Source of the DNA: CAZKFG01 sp964551985
GTDB taxonomy: Bacteria > Bacillota > Negativicutes > Acidaminococcales > JAISLQ01
Assembly: GCA_964551985.1 (NCBI GenBank)
Contig: CAZKFG010000069.1
Coordinates: 1-9,207 of the forward strand
DNA length: 9,207 bases
Reading direction: 5' to 3'
A program made the translations under genes and the position numbers. The notes under the pieces are model-generated. The model was given only the letters and a program-made list of their open reading frames with translations. It was not told the DNA's origin and did not search any database. Positions 5,706-9,207 of the stretch are shown piece by piece; within the stretch, counting starts at the first letter, position 1; every line of letters begins with the position of its first letter.

Positions 5706-6203
5706 TTATTTATTGTATACCTGATACTCTAAGTATAGTTTATGGTTGTACATTTTTAGTACTGTTGTTTTATCTTTAGCGTTTTCGATAAGTTCGATTG
5801 TTGTGTTAAAGCCTTGCCATAGGCTTGTGGTCGTTTTAAGGTATAGATTGTCTCTCGTGGCTGTGGGGGCAGAATGGTTTTGGACAAGGGTTTTGTACAG
5901 TGGGTTTTGGCTGGGATTAAAATTGTTTTTTCGCGCAGTTACTAAAAACAGCTTGTCATTTAAAAAGCTGTATGTAATGCTGTCAAAGTCAAAATTATAA
6001 ATTGTTTTAGGTAGTGTTTGCAAGGTGTAGGTAGTAACGTTTTTGTTTGTAGAGACGATTTTAAGCTGCTGGTTTTTTTGCACACTAGATGCACTGACGC
6101 CCCAATTTATACCGAAAAAGTTTGATGGCTCGTTAGCATAGGTCATAGCAGAGGCGGTATTTATTTGTAGTAAAAATAAAAAGGTGAAGATTAGTTTTTT
6201 CAT
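5706..6203 (-). CDS. Exported hypothetical protein, first gene of the operon
   Basis: This 165-aa protein has a clear signal peptide (MKKLIFTFLFLLQINTASA, cleavage about residue 19), so it is probably periplasmic. The mature part starts with FFGINWGVSASSVQK, a G-x-x-W-G-x-S-x-x-x-V motif common at the front of small periplasmic unknown proteins, followed by strand-rich sequence (TYTLQTL, YNFDFDSITYSFLNDKLFLVTAR, LYLKTTTSLW, TTIELIENAK, KLYLEYQVY). I do not recognise the family. AAAGGAG lies 5 nt before the ATG. The near-consensus promoter lies 29 nt upstream of the start. The next gene follows after 10 nt, so this is the head of a six-gene transcript. Confidence 0.75.
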   Translation of the reverse strand: MKKLIFTFLFLLQINTASAMTYANEPSNFFGINWGVSASSVQKNQQLKIVSTNKNVTTYTLQTLPKTIYNFDFDSITYSFLNDKLFLVTARKNNFNPSQNPLYKTLVQNHSAPTATRDNLYLKTTTSLWQGFNTTIELIENAKDKTTVLKMYNHKLYLEYQVYNK

Positions 6204-6231
6204 ATTACTCCTTTAAACTACCATTTAGTAA

Positions 6232-6260
6232 ATTATAAGAATTTTCCTTGTTTTCGTCAA
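6232..6260 (-). promoter_or_regulatory. Near-consensus promoter of the six-gene minus-strand operon
   Basis: On the minus strand TTGACG (6260-6255), a 17-nt spacer and a perfect TATAAT (6237-6232) form a strong sigma-A-type promoter. Transcription would begin near 6225, leaving a leader of about 22 nt. Its -35 box lies only 8 bp from that of the divergent DUF190 promoter. Confidence 0.88.
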
Positions 6261-6268
6261 CTTTTTAT

Positions 6269-6297
6269 TTGTTTATTTTGTTATTTTGTAGTATAAT
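6269..6297 (+). promoter_or_regulatory. Promoter of the DUF190 gene
   Basis: TTGTTT (6269-6274), 17 nt, and a perfect TATAAT (6292-6297). The predicted start is near 6304 and the ribosome binding site GGAGGG is at 6325-6330. It is arranged back-to-back with the operon promoter at 6232-6260. Confidence 0.82.
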
Positions 6298-6336
6298 AAA
6301 TTTAAAATATAAGGCATTTTTTCTGGAGGGATAGCT

Positions 6337-6711
6337 ATGAGTAAAAAGTTGTCTGGCAAGGTGAAAAGACTTAGGATTTACGTTGGCGAAGAAGCTTATG
6401 TTGGTAAAAAACCATTTTATCAAGCTGTTTTAGAAGAAGCAAGAAAACACGATATTGCCGGCGGTACGGTGTTTAAAGGTATTTGTGGTTATGGCGCTTA
6501 CACGCGTTTTATTAGAACAAACCGCTTTTTAGAGCTATCGTCTGATTTGCCTATTGTGATAGAATTTATTGAAGATGGCGAAAATCTTTTGAAATTAAAA
6601 TCTTTTTTTGAAAAGAATTTGGAAAAAGGGCTTGTAACTTTAGAAGAAGTTGAAGTTATGGGCTATAGTGCTGGTTTTTCCGATGATTGTGAAGTTAAAG
6701 AGGAAAATTAA
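6337..6711 (+). CDS. DUF190 family protein (PII-like fold)
   Basis: This 124-aa soluble protein has the DUF190 pattern: an initial strand KRLRIYVGEEAYVGKKPFYQAVLEEARKHDIAGGTVFKGICGYG (about 10-53), then RTNRFLELSSDLPIVIEFIEDGENL (60-84) and a C-terminal strand GLVTLEEVEVMGY. The family adopts a ferredoxin-like, PII-related fold and is often found beside fluoride channel (CrcB/FluC) genes. No such gene is present here, and the gene stands alone. The biochemical role is not established, although small-ligand sensing is plausible from the fold. GGAGGG lies 6 nt before the ATG. No clear terminator follows; the T-box promoter begins 10 nt after the stop. Confidence 0.9.
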   Translation: MSKKLSGKVKRLRIYVGEEAYVGKKPFYQAVLEEARKHDIAGGTVFKGICGYGAYTRFIRTNRFLELSSDLPIVIEFIEDGENLLKLKSFFEKNLEKGLVTLEEVEVMGYSAGFSDDCEVKEEN

Positions 6712-6720
6712 TTTTTGTAC

Positions 6721-6749
6721 TAGACATTTAGAAAGTTTTGTGCTATTAT
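6721..6749 (+). promoter_or_regulatory. Promoter of the T-box / trpD transcript
   Basis: TAGACA (6721-6726), 17 nt, and TATTAT (6744-6749). Both boxes and the spacing are the same as in the promoter near the right edge (9088-9116). The start would be near 6756, about 18 nt before the T-box Stem I. Confidence 0.75.
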
Positions 6750-7001
6750 GAAAAACAAGTTAAATATTTTAAAGCGTTGATTAGAAAGAGTAGACAGGGT
6801 TTTTCTTATTTAAGCGAGTCGGTGATAGCGAAAGCTGTGGTGTGATGACCGGCATAAGATGCTTGTTGAATGGTTCTATGAGCAGTTGACCGAACGCACT
6901 AGCTAGTAGGCTCAAACGGGTGTTACCGTTATATGACTAGGATATCAGAATTTTCTCGTATCTGAAAAAAGTAAAGCATTAGCTTAAAGGGTGGCATAAC
7001 G

Positions 7002-7034
7002 ATCACTTCGTCCCTTGGATGAAGTGATTTTTTT
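7002..7034 (+). terminator. T-box terminator 1 (regulated)
   Basis: ATCACTTCGTCC pairs with GGATGAAGTGAT (one G-U pair, 3-nt loop) and is followed by seven T. It overlaps the 3' arm of antiterminator 1, so the two folds exclude each other. Confidence 0.93.
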
Positions 7035-7071
7035 ATTTAAGATATGCTTTTAAATTAAGGGTGGTACCACG

Positions 7072-7106
7072 AACCATTTCGTCCCTTTGGACGAGATGGT
7101 TTTTTT
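7072..7106 (+). terminator. T-box terminator 2 (regulated)
   Basis: AACCATTTCGTCC pairs with GGACGAGATGGTT (one wobble, 4-nt loop) followed by seven T. It is mutually exclusive with antiterminator 2 and lies 33 nt before the trpD start codon. Confidence 0.93.
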
Positions 7107-7139
7107 ATTTTTAAATTTTAATATAAAGGAGAATAAAAA

Positions 7140-8177
7140 ATGTTTAAACAAGCACTAAATGAACTATTATTAGGTAAAGATCTAAACGAACATATGGCAA
7201 CAGAGGCAATTACAGCTCTATTAAAAGGGGAAGTTGACGAAATTGGACAGGCGGCGTTTTTGACCGCACTCAAAGCAAAAGGTGAAAAGATCTGTGAACT
7301 GCTTTGTTTTGCTCGCACGATGCGCAGCTTTGCGACAAAGGTCGACAATCTGGGCTTTGATGTTATAGATCTTGCTGGTACTGGCGGAGACGGTAAAGCA
7401 ACTTTTAACATTTCGACAGCGGTTGCTTTTGTCATAGCGGCGCTAGGCGTTAAGGTAGCTAAACACGGAAACCACGGAGTGTCAGGTCCTGTCGGCAGTG
7501 CGGACGTTTTGGCAAGCCTTGGCATTTGCTATGATGTAGATAAAGATTTGGCAGCACAAAGTTTAAAAGAAAACGGTATAATGTTTTTGTATGCACCGAA
7601 ATTTCAAAAGGCAACTGCAAACGTCGCCAAAGTTCGCCGTGCACTAGGTTTTAGGACGATATTTAATCTGCTCGGACCGCTTACAAACCCTTCTGCTCCG
7701 ACAAGTCAACTTATGGGTATTTATGATTTTTCTATGGCTAGTGCTGTTGCCGAAGTTTTAAACGCTCTTGGTACAAAAAAAGCGCTTATCGTGCGTAGCT
7801 TTGACGGCATGGACGAACTATCTTGCATTATGCCCTCTAACGTTTGCCAGCTTGACAACGGCAAAATAACCGAATATACCATAGATCCAAAAGAGCTGGG
7901 TTTTTCTCAACAATCCGGCAGTTATATTGTCGGTAGTGCCAAACAAAGCGCCGAGATAATTTGTGATGTTTTAAAAGGCTTTCAAGGCATTGCACGCGAC
8001 ATGGTGCTTATAAATTCTGCCGCAGCACTTTATGCCTATGGCGCGTGTCGTGATATTAAAGAAGGCGTAATTTTAGCAAAGAAAAGCATTGACAGTGGTT
8101 TGGCACTGCAAAAATTACAAGATATGCAACAATGGTCAAAAAAAGTTCTTGCACAAAGTTCTACTATGGTGTCATAA
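7140..8177 (+). CDS. trpD: Anthranilate phosphoribosyltransferase
   Basis: TrpD transfers phosphoribose from PRPP to anthranilate, the second step of tryptophan synthesis from chorismate, in the cytosol. The 345 aa match the usual family length. Visible motifs are GTGGDG (80-85) with TFNIST (88-93) for PRPP, KHGN (108-111), GSADVL (119-124), VRRALGFRTIFNLLGPLTNP (165-184) and the metal-binding DGMDE (222-226). Two family positions are unusual. The sequence HGVSGP stands where R.VSS is common (112-117). Gln156 replaces the His of the usual APxxHPA motif near the anthranilate site. AAGGAG (7126-7131) lies 8 nt before the ATG. The gene follows a Trp T-box, which independently supports a tryptophan role. 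No other trp gene is in the window. A HAD phosphatase gene follows 30 nt later, probably co-transcribed. The enzyme class is firm. Activity with the altered residues is probable but untested. Confidence 0.93.
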   Translation: MFKQALNELLLGKDLNEHMATEAITALLKGEVDEIGQAAFLTALKAKGEKICELLCFARTMRSFATKVDNLGFDVIDLAGTGGDGKATFNISTAVAFVIAALGVKVAKHGNHGVSGPVGSADVLASLGICYDVDKDLAAQSLKENGIMFLYAPKFQKATANVAKVRRALGFRTIFNLLGPLTNPSAPTSQLMGIYDFSMASAVAEVLNALGTKKALIVRSFDGMDELSCIMPSNVCQLDNGKITEYTIDPKELGFSQQSGSYIVGSAKQSAEIICDVLKGFQGIARDMVLINSAAALYAYGACRDIKEGVILAKKSIDSGLALQKLQDMQQWSKKVLAQSSTMVS

Positions 8178-8194
8178 TATATAAAAAAGTTTTT

Positions 8195-8210
8195 AGGAGT
8201 AGTTACTTTG
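8195..8210 (+). promoter_or_regulatory. Ribosome binding site and TTG start of the HAD gene
   Basis: AGGAG (8195-8199) lies 8 nt before a TTG codon (8208). No ATG or GTG is available between the site and the catalytic motif (DIDDT), so the start must be TTG. Confidence 0.8.
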
Positions 8211-9008
8211 CGTAAAAATAAGATTAAATTTATTGTTTTAGATATTGATGATACGATTATCGGCAAAAGCCGTGACGTTTCTGCACCTGTAAAAAAAGCG
8301 ATAACAGCCGCGCAAGATAAAGGCGTGCAATTTACTCTGGCAAGTGGTAGAATGCACAAGACGATGAAACGCATTGCCGCTGATTTGAATATCACCAAAC
8401 CGCTCATCAGTTGTAATGGCGCTTTGGTGCGTGATGACGAGAGGGTTTTGCTGTATGAGTGCATAGAAGATACTGTTGCCAAAAGCTTGATTGATTTTTT
8501 TGATGAAAAAAACCTAAGTTTGCAGCTTTATCGAACTGACGGACTGTATTCAAGAGATTATTGTGAACGGACATGGCTTTTGGAAAAATACGAAGGGCTA
8601 GATTGTACTATTATTGACGATAATGAATATAAAGGCTTTTGCTCGGATTTGTTAAAACAACTTATCAGACTTGATAATGGTAATGCTTTTGAATATTTAC
8701 ATTTGATTGAAGATAAGTTTGTAGGTAAAGTTAGTGCCGCAATTTCTCACAATGTTTACTTGGAGATGACCGCCTTTGGTGTCAATAAAGGTAAGGCGTT
8801 AGAAAATTTGGCTGCGTTTTATGGCTACAAGCCCAGTGAAGTACTGGCGATAGGCGACTCACTCAACGATGTTCAGATGCTCGAATGGGCGGGTACAGCT
8901 ATTGCGATGGGCAACGCGCTAGATACGGTAAAAAAAGTTTGTGATGATGTAACCTTACCTGTAGGTGAAGATGGAGTTGCCGCCGCAATTGAAAAATATA
9001 TTTTGTAA
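8208..9008 (+). CDS. Cof-type HAD-IIB family phosphatase
   Basis: This 266-aa cytosolic hydrolase would dephosphorylate small phosphorylated metabolites, such as sugar phosphates or cofactors, with Mg2+. All four HAD motifs are present: DIDDT (nucleophile Asp12 and acid/base Asp14), LASGR with Ser46, the motif III Lys194 in NKGKAL, and GDSLNDVQM (216-224) for metal binding. The large segment between Ser46 and Lys194 is the C2B cap of the Cof/YidA-like subfamily. Typical length is 260-290 aa. It starts at TTG, 30 nt after trpD, and is followed by a terminator, so it shares the T-box-controlled transcript. Its substrate is unknown. A direct role in tryptophan metabolism is not implied by the family, and the pairing may simply be local. 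Confidence 0.92.
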   Translation: MRKNKIKFIVLDIDDTIIGKSRDVSAPVKKAITAAQDKGVQFTLASGRMHKTMKRIAADLNITKPLISCNGALVRDDERVLLYECIEDTVAKSLIDFFDEKNLSLQLYRTDGLYSRDYCERTWLLEKYEGLDCTIIDDNEYKGFCSDLLKQLIRLDNGNAFEYLHLIEDKFVGKVSAAISHNVYLEMTAFGVNKGKALENLAAFYGYKPSEVLAIGDSLNDVQMLEWAGTAIAMGNALDTVKKVCDDVTLPVGEDGVAAAIEKYIL

Positions 9009-9020
9009 GACTAACCTTCA

Positions 9021-9050
9021 AAAGCGCCCGCTCAAAGCGGGCGTTTTTTG
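9021..9050 (+). terminator. Terminator of the trpD-HAD operon
   Basis: CGCCCGC (9025-9031) pairs with GCGGGCG (9037-9043), extended by a G-U and A-T pairs. The loop is 5 nt and six T follow. It lies 12 nt past the HAD stop codon. Confidence 0.95.
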
Positions 9051-9087
9051 TTATGTACAATTAAATGCAAAAATACTTTTGCGAACA

Positions 9088-9116
9088 TAGACATGTAATA
9101 TACTACATGTTATTAT
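9088..9116 (+). promoter_or_regulatory. Promoter with palindromic operator-like spacer
   Basis: TAGACA (9088-9093), 17 nt, and TATTAT (9111-9116). The spacer and the end of the -35 box are occupied by the palindrome ACATGTAATATACTACATGT (9091-9110; 9 of 10 positions symmetric). A dimeric repressor bound there would block RNA polymerase. The regulator is unknown. Confidence 0.7.
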
Positions 9117-9153
9117 AAATATATATTTAAGCGAAAATTATTTTCAAGCTCGG

Positions 9154-9207
9154 AAGGGAGGGAAATTTAGGATTGCTTTATAATTGCGTTTAAAATACGA
9201 GGCGAGG
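9154..9207 (+). promoter_or_regulatory. Start of a fourth ompM-type leader (cut by window edge)
   Basis: AAGGGAGG (9154-9161) followed by TTTAGGATTGCTTTA (9166-9180) repeats, base for base over the 15-nt element, the early part of the leader of the edge ompM gene (142-128 on the minus strand). It starts 49 nt after the -10 box, against 45-51 nt in the other ompM leaders. No coding start is visible before the window ends. By inference, an ompM paralogue follows on the plus strand. Confidence 0.6.

Larger units (their letters stand above)
6774..7106 (+). ncRNA. Tryptophan-type T-box leader with two antiterminator/terminator modules
   Basis: This 5' leader senses uncharged tRNA and controls read-through into trpD. 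Stem I closes with GCGTT (6774-6778) and AACGC (6893-6897). It contains the GA-rich AGAAAGAGTAGA and a distal AGCGAAAGCT hairpin. The likely specifier is TGG (Trp) at 6871-6873, preceded by GAA, which agrees with the downstream gene. A small stem AACGG/CCGTT follows at 6915-6930. Module 1: AAGGG/CCCTT (6987-6991, 7012-7016) and ACGA/TCGT around the bulge TGGCATA, competing with a 12-bp terminator (7002-7028) and T run. Module 2: AAGGG/CCCTT (7057-7061, 7083-7087) and ACGA/TCGT around the canonical bulge TGGTACC, competing with a 13-bp terminator (7072-7101) and T run. There is only one Stem I for both modules. The specifier was assigned by position and context. Confidence 0.92.

Noticed and set aside
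7118..7644. Minus-strand open frames opposite trpD
   Set aside because: They lie over the conserved trpD motifs in antisense and have no family resemblance or start signals.
8036..8482. Minus-strand open frame spanning trpD and the HAD gene
   Set aside because: It crosses the junction of two well-supported genes and has no promoter or ribosome site.
9091..9110. Palindrome considered as a terminator hairpin
   Set aside because: No T run follows and it lies exactly between a -35 and a -10 box, so an operator is the better reading.
1..9207. CRISPR array, insertion sequence, tRNA or rRNA gene
   Set aside because: No spaced direct repeats, transposase motifs, terminal inverted repeats or cloverleaf/rRNA signatures were seen. 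The repeats found are paralogous coding or leader sequence.

Overview
The window is AT-rich DNA that most likely comes from a Negativicutes bacterium, a diderm Firmicute. The strongest evidence is two full genes and the first codons of a third that encode OmpM-type outer-membrane proteins: a signal peptide, one SLH domain with a TRYE motif, a coiled coil, and a beta-barrel ending in RFYF. These proteins tether the outer membrane to peptidoglycan in that class. A T-box leader and strong GGAGG ribosome binding sites fit the Firmicute side. The genus cannot be fixed from the sequence.

Layout. Positions 1-3245 (minus strand) hold a tandem array of three ompM paralogues. Each has its own promoter and long leader, and the two complete genes have their own terminators. 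Positions 3441-6203 (minus strand) hold a tight six-gene operon of small proteins: a secreted unknown, DUF1877/YfbM-like, a single-EamA membrane protein, DUF5713-like, a secreted protein possibly of PsbP/Mog1 type, and DUF805. It starts at a near-consensus promoter and ends at a hairpin terminator. A back-to-back promoter drives a DUF190 gene (6337-6711, plus). Positions 6721-9047 (plus) hold a tryptophan-type T-box leader, trpD and a Cof-type HAD phosphatase, closed by a terminator. The last 150 bases hold a promoter with a 20-bp palindrome in its spacer and the beginning of an ompM-type leader, so a fourth paralogue probably begins just outside the window.

Two RNA-level observations stand out. 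First, the ompM leaders share an architecture that their coding regions do not explain. A purine box is followed by TTTAGGATT about 45-51 nt after the -10. A hairpin carries the invariant AAAGGCAACA. A short element just 5' of the start region is complementary to the upstream box. In one leader the complementary pair has a different sequence but still pairs, which suggests a selected RNA structure that could hide the translation start. Second, the trpD T-box has one specifier stem (UGG, Trp) but two successive antiterminator/terminator modules, which differ in the base facing the tRNA discriminator.

Functionally, the window combines envelope genes under what look like individually tuned post-transcriptional leaders with a stand-alone tryptophan-biosynthesis step controlled by tRNA-Trp charging. 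The function of the six-gene operon is not evident.
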